From an uncultured Flavobacteriales bacterium (GTDB lineage: Bacteria; Bacteroidota; Bacteroidia; CAIKAF01), in contig CAILUT010000031.1 of the NCBI GenBank assembly GCA_903837495.1, positions 62,001 through 126,000 of the forward strand: DNA of 64,000 bases, read 5' to 3'. Positions 8,779 to 18,379 of the stretch are shown piece by piece. The notes under the pieces were generated by a model. It had not been told where the DNA came from and did not search any database. It saw nothing but the letters and a program-made list of their open reading frames with translations. Each line of letters starts with the position of its first letter. The first letter of the stretch is position 1. The position numbers and the translations under genes are program-made.

Positions 8779-9717
8779 ATGATTGCTGTGTCTGTTGTGG
8801 TTCTTTGTTTTAATCAATCCGAGTTTATTTTGGATTGCCTCAGGGGCATTGCCCAGCAGAAGGGCGATTTCCAATTGGAATTGATCATTAGCGATGATGC
8901 ATCAACCGACAATACGCCTCAACTCATTCAGAATTGGGCTCAGGAGTATTTTCCACAAGCCCGCCTGTTATTTAGGGAAAAAAATGGGGGTGTAGCATTC
9001 AATTGGCTAGATACCATATCTAAAGCCAAAGGCAAGTACATTGCACTGTGCGAAGGCGATGATTTCTGGACCGACCCAAACAAGTTGCAACGTCAAATTC
9101 AAGCCTTGGAATCCAATCCAGATGCCAGCCTTTGCTGGCATGAGGTTGACGTGTTGGAGCAAGGGGTCCTCCGCAGATACCCCTATGCACCCCTGAACAT
9201 GGAAAGGTCGGGCATTAAGGAGGCCATATTGGATCATTCCATCCCGACCTGCAGCATGGTTTTCAAAAACCTGTCGCCATGGAATTGGCCTAGCTTCTTT
9301 TTTAAGGCCTTCAGCATTGATGTATTGGTTCAACTGCACATTCTAATTCAGGGCTATGCACTTAAAACAGAGGGAAAGTTGGCGGTGTACCGACAGCATC
9401 CGGGGGGGGTATCCAAACAGAAAAACAGATTTTGGTTGGCTGCGTTGAACCGACTGGAAATGCTGAGGAAATTCGATGTACATACCCAAGGCAAGTACAG
9501 GCCCTTTATTCAATCGTATATTTTGCGTCAAGCAACCTTGCTTTGGAAGTTTCCCGAACTTCCTTTTTTAAGCCAACGCCGGTACCGGCTGGCCATGCTG
9601 CATTGGTTTGCCCAAAACCCAGCCACCTGGAAAGAAAAAAAAGCCTGGTTTTATACCCTTTTTTTACCTAAAATCTACGACAGATATTTGCTATGGAGGC
9701 AATCCACAGGCCATTAG
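8779..9717 (+). CDS. GT2-family glycosyltransferase
   Basis: 312 residues. The N-terminal GT-A fold begins SVVVLCFNQSEFILDCLRG, then ELIISDDASTDNT, and KYIALCEGDDFW, where EGDD stands for the metal-binding DXD motif. The middle contains WHEVDVLEQG and later VYRQHPGGVSK, as in GT2 enzymes of O-antigen clusters. The C-terminal third is rich in aromatic and basic residues, compatible with membrane association but with no clear helix. It starts 13 bases after asnB and its end overlaps the epimerase by 25 bases, so it is within the same operon. The sugar transferred is unknown. Confidence 0.85.
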   Translation: MIAVSVVVLCFNQSEFILDCLRGIAQQKGDFQLELIISDDASTDNTPQLIQNWAQEYFPQARLLFREKNGGVAFNWLDTISKAKGKYIALCEGDDFWTDPNKLQRQIQALESNPDASLCWHEVDVLEQGVLRRYPYAPLNMERSGIKEAILDHSIPTCSMVFKNLSPWNWPSFFFKAFSIDVLVQLHILIQGYALKTEGKLAVYRQHPGGVSKQKNRFWLAALNRLEMLRKFDVHTQGKYRPFIQSYILRQATLLWKFPELPFLSQRRYRLAMLHWFAQNPATWKEKKAWFYTLFLPKIYDRYLLWRQSTGH

Positions 9718-10616
9718 CAGGTCAGCGCATTGCATTGGTAGGGGGCAGTGGCTTTATTGGGCTTGCCTTAGCCCAAAGGCTTAAAAGCCAAGGGGCAGAA
9801 TGTCTGTTGATTGATCCTTGGGAGCCTGCATTCAAAACGGGTTGTGCTTGGGTCTCGGTTCCATCAGGCAGGCAGGCTTGGTCGGATGTTCTAAAACTCG
9901 TCGATGTATGCATCTATTTGCAATGCTCAACGCTACCTAAATCCTCATTCGACAATCCCATGTTGGAATTGCAAGAGAACGAAAGGCCCCTATTGGAATT
10001 GCTGCCCTTGTTGCTGGAAAACCGAATTAAATTGGTCTATTTTTCCAGTGGAGGGGCCATTTATGGGGAAATAGAAAAGGGGCAGGCCGCCGAAGACCAT
10101 ACCCTAAAACCAATAAGCCCCTATGGGGTTGGGAAGAAAAATGCGGAAACTTGGGTCGATTGGTATTGCTTGCAAGGGTTATCTGCCTTGATTATCCGGC
10201 CTTCTACCGTATATGGTTTTGGGCAAGGAGAGCGCAGCATCCAAGGTGTTGTTCTGGCTATGTTGCATTCAGCAAAAAAAAGGCAATCCTTTGGTTTGCA
10301 AGGCGGCGGAGAACAGATTAAGGATTTTTTATTTTTGGAGGACCTGGTCGATTTTGTTGAACTTGCCCTAGAAAAAAAACTGCAGGGAACCTACAATGTA
10401 TGCTCGGGGGAAGCGGTTTCCTTGAAGACCGTTCTTGAATGGGTTGAAAAAACCACCGGGATACCATTGAAAATCCAGGACTATCCTTCCCATCCCTCAG
10501 ATGTCAGGCGCATGAGTTTAAATTCACGAAAAGCGAATGGGGTAGGTTGGAAGGCGAAAACAACGTTGGAGGAGGGAATAAAAAAGCTATGGAAGGGAAT
10601 TCTGGAAAGAGACTGA
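9693..10616 (+). CDS. NAD-dependent epimerase/dehydratase (extended SDR)
   Basis: 307 residues overlapping the previous GT by 25 bases. The Rossmann motif GGSGFIG lies near residues 17-23, YFSSGGAIYG supplies the catalytic serine region and YGVGKKNAE the Tyr-X3-Lys pair; RPSTVYGFGQG follows. These identify an extended short-chain dehydrogenase of the UDP-glucose 4-epimerase type. It would modify a nucleotide sugar in the cytosol for this glycan, but 4-epimerase, 4-reductase and dehydratase activities cannot be told apart here. The next gene begins inside its 3' end. Confidence 0.8.
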   Translation: MEAIHRPLAGQRIALVGGSGFIGLALAQRLKSQGAECLLIDPWEPAFKTGCAWVSVPSGRQAWSDVLKLVDVCIYLQCSTLPKSSFDNPMLELQENERPLLELLPLLLENRIKLVYFSSGGAIYGEIEKGQAAEDHTLKPISPYGVGKKNAETWVDWYCLQGLSALIIRPSTVYGFGQGERSIQGVVLAMLHSAKKRQSFGLQGGGEQIKDFLFLEDLVDFVELALEKKLQGTYNVCSGEAVSLKTVLEWVEKTTGIPLKIQDYPSHPSDVRRMSLNSRKANGVGWKAKTTLEEGIKKLWKGILERD

Positions 10617-11833
10617 AGCCGGGTATTTTGTATCTGGTCAACGACCTTCAGGCCGGGGGTGCTGAAATGTTTTTAAAGCGGCTGGGAGAGGGTTTAAGCA
10701 AGCATTTCCAACCCTTTATCGGTATTCTAGACAAACAGAATTCTCAAGATGAGTTTAGCCAATTTTTCTTTGAAGGTGGCTGTTGGAAAGAGTTCCCCTT
10801 GTATCATTTTAACGAAGACTCTCTTAGGAATTGGTTGTATTGGAAAGCAAACGCAGCGATGGGCTTGTTTGGAAAGAAGATGGTGTATGAGGAATTAAAG
10901 AAAGGGGAAGAACAAAAGGTATGGCGGCAACGAATTAAAACGCATAACATAGTTTTGGTCAACAGCAACAGTGCTGCGACAGATGCTTTTGTTGCAAAGA
11001 AAATAAAACCCAATATAAATTTACCTTGGGTATTGACCCAACATAGCTCATACAATAAAATACGTTGGAATAAATATTCTACCGAACTCGAATTTATTGA
11101 ACAAGTTTCGGCAGTTTTAAGATTGCCCGAGGCCATTCTATATACGGCCGAGGAAAATCTAGAAATTTATCAGCATGTTGCACTTTCTCCGCACACCCGA
11201 ATCAAAAAGATTTATTTGGGGTATGAGCCTGAGCCAGCTGTTCCAGAAAAACCCCTGCAAACCAAACCGTTAAAACTGTCCATGATGGCAAGGGGAATTC
11301 CCGAAAAAGGATGGGAACAAGCCCTAAAAGCCGTTGAAATTTTGAATGCCGATGCAATTCAGGTTGAGTTTCAAGCCATTTATTCCCCCAGCGAATACAT
11401 GGACTCCCTCCAAGGGCAGTATGCGCATGTGCAGGGTATCCATTGGCAGGGTTATGTTCCAAATCCTGCTTCTATTTTGGCGGAGTCTCATGCCACGCTG
11501 CTGCCTTCCTATTTTCAAGAAAGCCTCCCCTATGCCGTTACTGAAAGTTTGGCCTATGGAACACCCGTTATTACCTTGCCGGTGGCCGAAATTCCCATGA
11601 TGTTGAAAACGGATTTGGGCTTGGCGGGGCAACTTTTGGAGGCCGAATCAAACGGCACGGCGAATATCCACGGTTTAGTAAAGGCCATTCAACGCTACAT
11701 AGACAACCCAGAGCAATGCAGGGAACACAGCATGCGCGCCCGCCTCGCTTTCGCCGAAAAGTTTAGCATGCAAACCTGCCTGAATGAATACAAAGCGGTT
11801 TTTGATGCATTAACTCAACCTACATATTCCTGA
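10589..11833 (+). CDS. GT4-type glycosyltransferase
   Basis: 414 residues from ATG 10589 (MEGNSGKRLKPGILYLVND). A purine-rich GGAGGAGGG about a dozen bases upstream acts as a plausible ribosome site and favours this start over an in-frame ATG at 10547. It overlaps the epimerase by 28 bases. The GT-B architecture has QAGGAEMFLKRLGEGL at the N-terminus, KLSMMARGIPEKGWEQAL opening the donor domain, and SYFQESLPYAVTESLAYGTPV as the EX7E region, with Glu and Glu kept. Cytoplasmic; substrate unknown. Confidence 0.8.
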   Translation: MEGNSGKRLKPGILYLVNDLQAGGAEMFLKRLGEGLSKHFQPFIGILDKQNSQDEFSQFFFEGGCWKEFPLYHFNEDSLRNWLYWKANAAMGLFGKKMVYEELKKGEEQKVWRQRIKTHNIVLVNSNSAATDAFVAKKIKPNINLPWVLTQHSSYNKIRWNKYSTELEFIEQVSAVLRLPEAILYTAEENLEIYQHVALSPHTRIKKIYLGYEPEPAVPEKPLQTKPLKLSMMARGIPEKGWEQALKAVEILNADAIQVEFQAIYSPSEYMDSLQGQYAHVQGIHWQGYVPNPASILAESHATLLPSYFQESLPYAVTESLAYGTPVITLPVAEIPMMLKTDLGLAGQLLEAESNGTANIHGLVKAIQRYIDNPEQCREHSMRARLAFAEKFSMQTCLNEYKAVFDALTQPTYS

Positions 11834-12747
11834 TGCATAGCACAGTTGAGCCTGAAATTTGCCTGGTTTTAACTTGCTTCCAAGAGGCGGAATTGCTCAA
11901 CCGAGCGGTCAATTCAATTTTGGCTCAAACCGACCCTCTCTTTACTACGCTTATAGTATTTGATGCCGGCGACGAAGCCACTCAAAATCTGGCCCGAGAA
12001 CATGCCCGAAAGCATGGATTTCAGCTGATTGAACACAAACAGAACCAAGGCCTGTCGGCCGCCAGAAACACCGGGTTTTCCAATGCGGCAGACTGGGTTA
12101 TGCCCCTTGATGCCGACGACGCTTTACCTCCAACAGCAGTGGCAGACCTACGGGCAGCCATTCATCGGTTCCCAGAATCCGATTTTTTCTTTGGAAATTA
12201 CAGGATAGTACGCAGCGAAACCGACCAGCAGAGCACAGATTGCAGTTCAATTGCCGAGGGTGAACTGCATGGAGGGCCCTTAAATCCTTTCAAACTTACC
12301 GAGAATTGGTCCTTGTTGGGAACCAGCCCCTGCCGTAAAAAGGTATGGGAAGCCGTGGGGGGCTATGATTTGGCTTTTACCAATACCGTTCAAGACCTTG
12401 ATTTTTGGAGAAGGGTTTTGTTGAACGGAGCCCAGGGGCGTTGGATAAATCGAGAAATGTACCATTGGTATAGAACCGAAACGGGGATGAACGCTTCCGT
12501 CAAAGAAGAAGATTTGTTGCCCTTGCGTATAAAAAGTTTGCCTTTTTACGAAAAATTCAACCCTGCGCTTGCCAAACATTATGCCGATTACCTGTATAGG
12601 TATTTCAGCCATAGACGGCTTCGTGACCCCCTGCTAGGTTTACTGCAAGCCCATCCTAATATGTTTAACATTCAAGAAAAGGTTTTGGCCTATGCCATGC
12701 CTGTGCAGCCTCTGTATTCCTTGCTTTATCGTTTTTTTAAGCATTAA
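11833..12747 (+). CDS. GT2-family glycosyltransferase
   Basis: 304 residues; its ATG shares a base with the previous stop (TGATG). GT-A features are CLVLTCFQEAELLNRAVNSI, TLIVFDAGDEAT, LSAARNTGF and the divalent-metal motif DADD within MPLDADDALPP. GGYDLAFTNTVQDLDFWRRV is the usual acceptor-side ED/QD block. It has no strong membrane helices. It resembles the GT2 at 26182 in several motifs (LPLDADD, GLAAARNTG), so the two may be distant paralogues. Confidence 0.8.
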   Translation: MHSTVEPEICLVLTCFQEAELLNRAVNSILAQTDPLFTTLIVFDAGDEATQNLAREHARKHGFQLIEHKQNQGLSAARNTGFSNAADWVMPLDADDALPPTAVADLRAAIHRFPESDFFFGNYRIVRSETDQQSTDCSSIAEGELHGGPLNPFKLTENWSLLGTSPCRKKVWEAVGGYDLAFTNTVQDLDFWRRVLLNGAQGRWINREMYHWYRTETGMNASVKEEDLLPLRIKSLPFYEKFNPALAKHYADYLYRYFSHRRLRDPLLGLLQAHPNMFNIQEKVLAYAMPVQPLYSLLYRFFKH

Positions 12748-12773
12748 GATTCGCGCAGGAAAGCAAAGAACTC

Positions 12774-13772
12774 ATGCAAGGCTATCCCAAAATATCTTTG
12801 GTAACCCCCTCCTTCAATCAAGGAAAATACCTGGAACAGACCATAGATTCCGTACTAAATCAAGGGTACCCGGCCCTTGAATACATGGTGATGGACGGAG
12901 GCAGTACCGACGGAAGCCTAGACATCATAAAAAGGCATGCTGGGCATTTGCATGCCTGGGAATCTGGGCCGGATGGGGGTCAAAGTCAAGCCATAAATAA
13001 GGGGTTGATGCGCAGCAGCGGAGATCTGGTGGGCTGGTTAAATTCCGACGATTTCTTGGAGCCGGGAGCACTGTTTGCCTGGGCCGAAGCATTTAAAAGT
13101 GCCCCCCAAGCTTTGGCGGTTTGCGGAAAAGTAAAGGTTTGGGACGAGGACCGTTTTTCTCACCTTCGGGAACCCTCTTACCTTGGCGAAACAAGAGCCC
13201 AAACCCTGTCAAAAGCAAACATCAATCAAGAGGGAACCCTGTTTAATGGCCCACGCGTTAGAGCTCTAGGTGGGGTTCATCCCGCATTTCAGTATGCCAT
13301 GGATTTAGAATTGTGGTTTAGCCTACTGCTCTACGCCCCTGAAGCCCCACTACTTCAAATTGAAAATACGGTTTCGAATTTCAGGCGCCACCCTCAGGCA
13401 AAATCGAGCATTCAAGCCCAAATGCCGGCAGGAAAGTCCAACATGTTTGCCGAACGGCTTCTTATTATGCAGGCCCTGTCAGAAATCGGCAATCGGGATT
13501 CAAAGTCAGATTTGTTCTTAGCCGCAGGTCTAACAAAACCGTTCCCATATTCCTTAAGGGTTCCCGTTTCTGTTCCACTTGCCCAAGAAATTGCATCCGG
13601 CTTTGTTTTTCAACACAGCTTGTATTTAGAAGACAAGGGTAACAGCAAGGATTTGCTGCGCTGGCTTTTTAGGAGCAAAAGGTCTTGGAACAAAGCCCAA
13701 AAGTCCGATTACCGATTTTTATTGAAAAAAGGATTCATCGACAGTGTGTTTGGTCGTCCTACAAAAGGTTAG
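12774..13772 (+). CDS. GT2-family glycosyltransferase
   Basis: 332 residues. The N-terminus KISLVTPSFNQGKYLEQTID, with EYMVMDGGSTDGSLDII, WESGPDGGQSQAINKGL and GWLNSDDFLEPGAL, is the well-known GT2 subgroup of O-antigen clusters with SDD as the metal motif. QEGTLFNG and YAMDLELW are the expected catalytic-side blocks. The C-terminal 100 residues are less conserved. The gene is followed after five bases by the GT61 gene at 13778. The substrate is unknown. Confidence 0.85.
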   Translation: MQGYPKISLVTPSFNQGKYLEQTIDSVLNQGYPALEYMVMDGGSTDGSLDIIKRHAGHLHAWESGPDGGQSQAINKGLMRSSGDLVGWLNSDDFLEPGALFAWAEAFKSAPQALAVCGKVKVWDEDRFSHLREPSYLGETRAQTLSKANINQEGTLFNGPRVRALGGVHPAFQYAMDLELWFSLLLYAPEAPLLQIENTVSNFRRHPQAKSSIQAQMPAGKSNMFAERLLIMQALSEIGNRDSKSDLFLAAGLTKPFPYSLRVPVSVPLAQEIASGFVFQHSLYLEDKGNSKDLLRWLFRSKRSWNKAQKSDYRFLLKKGFIDSVFGRPTKG

Positions 13773-13777
13773 TAAAA

Positions 13778-14887
13778 ATGCACCCCAGGTTGTTTTTTTT
13801 GTTGTTGATTTTAAAGCCCAAATGCTTGGCTTGGTGGTTGGCAGGAAAAGAAATCGAGGGGCTAACCTATGACAATAGCCCTCCTGAAGGACCAATTTTG
13901 GCCGAGGCCGAAATCTTAGGGTATAAGCCTTTTGGAATATCCGAAAAGGCCTTGCCTTCTAAAACCAGAAACGTTCACGTTCATAAATACCACGCCGCTT
14001 TGGTTTATTCAGAGGGCTTTTGGATAAGCCGAAAAGGTTTGGGACGAATTGGACTAAAGCACCCTTCCGAGGCCAATACCCTTCATGGGTTTTACGTATT
14101 GGAAGCAAGGCTTAAAAGAAAAATACGTCGTATTCATAGCGGAGTTTTGCTGTACAACCGTTGGTCAAGGAACAATTATTACCATTGGATGACCGAAACC
14201 CTGCCTAGGATAAGAGTATGGTCTCTTAAGCCAGAGGCGGCAAATCATCCTTTGCTGATTCCAAGTTCGTTCCCAGACTTTTGCATTGAAAGCATAAAGG
14301 CAATGGCTCCCCACCTGCCAGTTTTTACTTTTTCGGGGGAATTAGAACTCCTTTTGGTAAAACGTCTTTTTTTTATTTCTGAACCTTGGGCCGACATTCC
14401 AAGCAAAAGTTTATTAAGAAAAACCATTGTAGGTCTTTATTCAAACATTGAATTCAACACCAAGCCCAATTTTAAACTTATTTTTGCCCTTCGGAAGGAA
14501 GGGCTTTCTAGGTCTATTTTGAATATTGCCGAGGTTAGGGTTGCCCTTTCCGCAATCCCAGTACACTATGTTGATTTTGACAGTCTGCCTTTTCGTGAGC
14601 AACTTTTATTGATGAGGGGGGCAAGGGGCTTGATTGGTTTTCATGGAGCGAATTTAACCAACCTGATGTTTTTGCCAGAAGGAGGCCTTGTTTTTGAAAT
14701 TAGCTTTCCATTTTTGCAGGCCTCACCTTGGAATCGATTTTGCTACCAACATTTGGCGCAGGCCTGCGGCTTAGATTATACTTTGTTTTTGAATGCCAAT
14801 ACCACCGAAGAGAGTATGGATGGCCCCGTATGGCTGGACGGCCCTAAATTGGCATCGGTTTTAGCTTCAAGATTGCAAAATGCTTGA
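13778..14887 (+). CDS. GT61-family glycosyltransferase (DUF563), first of three
   Basis: 369 residues from ATG 13778, placed five bases after the previous stop; a longer frame overlapping the GT2 gene is not supported. NNYYHWMTETLPRIRVW at mid-protein and FHGANLTNLMFLPEGG near the C-terminus are the two hallmarks of the GT61/DUF563 family. A short hydrophobic start (RLFFLLLIL) could be a membrane anchor. The 3' end overlaps the next GT2 gene by eight bases. Two further GT61 genes lie at 17294 and 29230. Bacterial GT61 enzymes are poorly characterised, so donor and linkage remain open. Confidence 0.75.
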   Translation: MHPRLFFLLLILKPKCLAWWLAGKEIEGLTYDNSPPEGPILAEAEILGYKPFGISEKALPSKTRNVHVHKYHAALVYSEGFWISRKGLGRIGLKHPSEANTLHGFYVLEARLKRKIRRIHSGVLLYNRWSRNNYYHWMTETLPRIRVWSLKPEAANHPLLIPSSFPDFCIESIKAMAPHLPVFTFSGELELLLVKRLFFISEPWADIPSKSLLRKTIVGLYSNIEFNTKPNFKLIFALRKEGLSRSILNIAEVRVALSAIPVHYVDFDSLPFREQLLLMRGARGLIGFHGANLTNLMFLPEGGLVFEISFPFLQASPWNRFCYQHLAQACGLDYTLFLNANTTEESMDGPVWLDGPKLASVLASRLQNA

Positions 14888-15836
14888 ACCTTTTTTTTCA
14901 ATTGTTATCCCATTTTACAACCGAGCTGCGACATTAAGCAGAGCTATTGAGTCGGTAAAAGCGCAAACATTTTCAAACTGGGAACTGATATTGGTTGACG
15001 ACGCTTCTACCGATGGTTCGCTTTCCATTGCTGCATTGGCGGCCCAAGCCGACCAACGCATTAGGGTGTACACGAATGCGGTCAACCAAGAGCGTTGCCG
15101 CAGCAGAAATAGAGGAATAAAAGAAGCCAAAGGTCAATATATTTGTTTTTTGGACAGCGACGACTACCACCTACCTGAACACTTGAGCTTTTTGTATGAT
15201 CGCTTGCATAATCTGGGTTATCCCGAGGCATTTTTATTTACAAAAGCATGGAATGAAAATGCACAGGGGAAAACAGAAGAGAGATTCTGTCCAGATTTTA
15301 ATGGAATTGATCCATATATGTATTTTATTTTATATACCGTTAATCCTCAAAGGTGGTGTGTGCATGCCCGCATTTTTAAAGAGGTTCAATTTGACTCGGA
15401 AATTCCTGTTTGCGAAGATATGGATACCGCCTTGCGTATTTTGAACCGAGGCACACCCATATTTGAAATGAAAGAAAGAACAACGGTGTACGTAGCCTAT
15501 CCAGATAGCTTTACTTGGGGCCACCCCCAAAAGTGGCAAAGAGAGCTGGACGCACTACATTCCATCTTCGCCCGTAGGGAATTTCAATCTAAATTGCCCT
15601 TGGACGCTTGCCGACTTCGCAAAAGTGCTTGCTACTACCATTTAGCAATAGAAAGCTGGAAGCAAAAAAAGCCTGTTGATTTTTATAAACGAGCGTTTTT
15701 GTCTTTTATGCTTTGTCCAAAGGGGTACAACGGAAAAACAAACAAACCACTTTTGGCTATGGCCCTGTATATTTTTCCGGGTATAGGGCCGGTACTGCAA
15801 AAAACAGTGAAACTCGCAAAGGCCGCTCACGCTTAA
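14880..15836 (+). CDS. GT2-family glycosyltransferase
   Basis: 318 residues. It shows FFSIVIPFYNRAATLSRAIE, ELILVDDASTDGSLSI, RCRSRNRGIKEAKG and CFLDSDDYHLPEH (DSDD metal motif). The following PVCEDMDTALRIL block is typical. The same opening (FSIVIPIYNRE, LDSDDCYLPDFL) is seen in the GT2 at 30957, which suggests paralogy. It is the last gene of the first operon stretch: a terminator-like hairpin overlaps its stop and a 124-base gap precedes wzt. Confidence 0.85.
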   Translation: MLEPFFSIVIPFYNRAATLSRAIESVKAQTFSNWELILVDDASTDGSLSIAALAAQADQRIRVYTNAVNQERCRSRNRGIKEAKGQYICFLDSDDYHLPEHLSFLYDRLHNLGYPEAFLFTKAWNENAQGKTEERFCPDFNGIDPYMYFILYTVNPQRWCVHARIFKEVQFDSEIPVCEDMDTALRILNRGTPIFEMKERTTVYVAYPDSFTWGHPQKWQRELDALHSIFARREFQSKLPLDACRLRKSACYYHLAIESWKQKKPVDFYKRAFLSFMLCPKGYNGKTNKPLLAMALYIFPGIGPVLQKTVKLAKAAHA

Positions 15837-15867
15837 CCAGAGTCCAGCTGCGGCCTTGGTTCATTTT
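15819..15867 (+). terminator. Hairpin overlapping the end of the GT2 gene, followed by a T-rich tract
   Basis: AAGGCCGC at 15819-15826 and GCGGCCTT at 15850-15857 are perfect inverted repeats, followed by GGTTCATTTTTA. The 23-base loop is long for an intrinsic terminator. It lies just before the largest gap in this part of the locus and would separate the upstream operon from wzt. Confidence 0.45.
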
Positions 15868-15960
15868 TAAATGAATAGATAAAATTAACAGCCCAATCTA
15901 AAAAACAATTAAAATCACCCCATCACCTTTAAGCCTTCCAAAAATAAGGCATTTAAATAA

Positions 15961-17241
15961 ATGAAACCGGCATTAAAAATTTCTGATCTATCAAAACAAT
16001 ACAGATTGGGGTCGGTTGGGGCATCAAGCTTAAAGGATGATGTGATGCAGTTTTGGGCCCGAATCCAAGGTGCACCAAATCCCTTTTTAAATAAGGGCGA
16101 TCGCAACGACCGAAGCATTAGAAGCGAGGATGCATATGTTTGGGCTTTAAAAGACATCAACTTAACCGTTAATCCAGGCGAAATTTTGGGCCTGATAGGA
16201 AAAAACGGTGCAGGAAAAAGTACCCTTTTGAAAATTTTAAGCCGAATTACCGCGCCCAGTACAGGTAAAATTGAAGTCAATGGGCGGATGGCATCCTTGC
16301 TGGAAGTAGGTACCGGTTTTCACCCTGAATTAACGGGTCGGGAAAACATTTATTTAAATGGGGCAATTTTAGGCATGCGCAGGTCTGAAATCAACCGAAA
16401 GTTGGACGAGATTGTTGAGTTTTCCGGGGTGGAAAGGTACATTGACACTCCCGTAAAACGCTACAGCAGTGGAATGTATGTTCGTTTGGCTTTCGCCGTG
16501 GCAGCCCACTTAGAACCCGAAATTTTGGTGGTTGATGAGGTGTTGGCGGTTGGGGATATCGAATTTCAAAAAAAATGCCTCCAAAAAATGGATTCGGTTG
16601 CTTCGGCCCAGGGAAGAACTATTTTGCTGGTAACCCACAACATGCGCGCCCTTACCAGCATTTGCAAAAAGGCAGTTGTACTTGAACAAGGCACGATTCG
16701 CTTTGTTGGCTCAGCTCCTGAAGCCGTTTCAATATATGAAAAATCCAGCATCTCGATACCTCAAAATGCCCTGGCTGAATGTTATGTTGAAGGACTTTTT
16801 CGGGTTTTGGATGTTTCTATTTACAACCTCCCCCAAAAACAAGGCTCTGTAGGTGTCTTGCTCGACAATGCACCCATACAAATTGCTTTGAGGTTCGAAC
16901 TGCTTGACAGCCGCCCAGAACAGTTTACCCTGATGTTTCATCTCTTGGATGTCAACTCGAATGCCGTGTTTTCTTTTTCTCCAACCTACTTTGATTCTAT
17001 GGTGTTTATTCAAGGCCGGCAAGAACTGAGATGCACAATACCTTCAGAATTTCTAAATTCAGGAACCTACAGTATTCTGCTATTGCTTATGAAAAACGAA
17101 ACAACCCCTCTATTAAGAACCGAAAATCTCCTGTATTTTGATTTGATTCCAGGGGGGCGACCTTTTGGTAAAAACGACATCGCCCAGCCAGGCCATGTAC
17201 GGCCTAAATTCCACTGGAATTTAATCACCGACTTAATCTAA
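15961..17241 (+). CDS. wzt: ABC-type polysaccharide export ATPase (Wzt) with C-terminal glycan-binding domain
   Basis: 426 residues. The Walker A GKNGAGKST is at 80-88, the signature SSGM at 169-172, the Walker B VVDE ends at 193, and the switch histidine region is LLVTHNM. Residues about 270-426 form the extra beta-sandwich domain that in Wzt proteins recognises the finished glycan terminus. It would power export through the Wzm permease at 1513. The first 70 residues are paralogous to the truncated copy at 2334. A 124-base intergenic stretch with a terminator-like hairpin precedes it, so it may have its own promoter. The distance from wzm (over 13 kb) is unusual, as the two are normally adjacent. 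Confidence 0.92.
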   Translation: MKPALKISDLSKQYRLGSVGASSLKDDVMQFWARIQGAPNPFLNKGDRNDRSIRSEDAYVWALKDINLTVNPGEILGLIGKNGAGKSTLLKILSRITAPSTGKIEVNGRMASLLEVGTGFHPELTGRENIYLNGAILGMRRSEINRKLDEIVEFSGVERYIDTPVKRYSSGMYVRLAFAVAAHLEPEILVVDEVLAVGDIEFQKKCLQKMDSVASAQGRTILLVTHNMRALTSICKKAVVLEQGTIRFVGSAPEAVSIYEKSSISIPQNALAECYVEGLFRVLDVSIYNLPQKQGSVGVLLDNAPIQIALRFELLDSRPEQFTLMFHLLDVNSNAVFSFSPTYFDSMVFIQGRQELRCTIPSEFLNSGTYSILLLLMKNETTPLLRTENLLYFDLIPGGRPFGKNDIAQPGHVRPKFHWNLITDLI

Positions 17242-17293
17242 ATTTAGCTAGAATGGAGGTGATTTAATTTCCAGCCAATCTTATCCAAAACCC

Positions 17294-18379
17294 ATGCCCC
17301 CCCTCAAGGTTGTTTTACCTGAACCCCATTTTGTTGATCCCGATGTGTTGGGGTTTGTCAACAAATATCCCTCTTACCAGCTACCCCAACCAAGGATTTC
17401 AACCGAGTCAAACGCGTTCGTTTCCCATTACGGTTTGGTTTCAAAATACGGCTGGTTAAACAGGCACTGCATGCCCAACCTGTTCCCGCCCAACGACATT
17501 GCTCAATTTTGGGCCCTTCAAAAAGAAGTGGCCTTTCAAGAAGCCGTTTGCCGATTCGGCAGCAGCCTTAAAGTGAAAAACCTGGGCCCAGCCCATTCCT
17601 ACCTGCTTATTCACCACAAATGGTTTGGGTATTCTTTTTGGATGACCTGCTACATGCCCCGGCTGCTAAGGGCTATGGATGCGAATCTAAGCCCAGCACC
17701 CAAGCTTTTGGTTTCCAACCGATGGAAAAACTTCGAGTACGTAGCCTCCAGCCTGTCCACCTGTCCCCTTGAATGGGAATGCTTGGATTTGGACGAGCAT
17801 GCCTTTGTTTCAAGGTTGATTCTTCCCCATGCCCGAAAGGCCAGCTCCTATCATCACCCGGCCGAAATACAGCGGGTGGTACAGCATTTTTTGTCGGCCT
17901 TTGAAATTCAGCCCCAGTCCCATACCCGTAAAATTTGGATACACCGTTCCGAAAAAAGCCGCAGGGCTCTGTTGAACGAAGATGAGGTGTTGGCTACGGT
18001 GCAAAAGGCTGGATTTGAACCCATCGTTTTTGAGGCCCTAACCTTAAAGCAGCAAATTGAATTGATGCAACAAACCAAGGTCTTGGCTGGATTGCACGGG
18101 GCGGGACTAACCAATTTGATGTTTTTGCCGGCAAACAGCACTGTTTTGGAATGCCTGCCCGAAGAATTTGCGGCCTATGCACACCCCTTTCCCTTCCGAG
18201 CCTTGGCCCATGCAGTACAGGTAAAGTATGCTCTAACGGGCATGGATCAGCGCCAAAATCAATTCAAGTGGGTTCAGCCCCAAAACGCGAAAACCTTCGT
18301 TCGCCTTCAAAAAGTAAATGCCCCCCGGTGTTTTGACCTTGATAAATTAACCAAAGCCTTGGAATGCTGCGCAAGCTAA
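17294..18379 (+). CDS. GT61-family glycosyltransferase, second of three
   Basis: 361 residues. The GT61 landmarks are WFGYSFWMTCYMPRLL and LAGLHGAGLTNLMFLPANS, together with KIWIHRSEKSRRAL, the Arg-rich strand that precedes the final domain. There is no signal peptide or clear membrane helix. It resembles the protein at 29230 in the central block (LLVHSPWFSYYFWITECLPR there), so the two are probably paralogues. It overlaps the next, membrane-protein gene by 16 bases. Linkage and substrate are unknown. Confidence 0.75.
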   Translation: MPPLKVVLPEPHFVDPDVLGFVNKYPSYQLPQPRISTESNAFVSHYGLVSKYGWLNRHCMPNLFPPNDIAQFWALQKEVAFQEAVCRFGSSLKVKNLGPAHSYLLIHHKWFGYSFWMTCYMPRLLRAMDANLSPAPKLLVSNRWKNFEYVASSLSTCPLEWECLDLDEHAFVSRLILPHARKASSYHHPAEIQRVVQHFLSAFEIQPQSHTRKIWIHRSEKSRRALLNEDEVLATVQKAGFEPIVFEALTLKQQIELMQQTKVLAGLHGAGLTNLMFLPANSTVLECLPEEFAAYAHPFPFRALAHAVQVKYALTGMDQRQNQFKWVQPQNAKTFVRLQKVNAPRCFDLDKLTKALECCAS

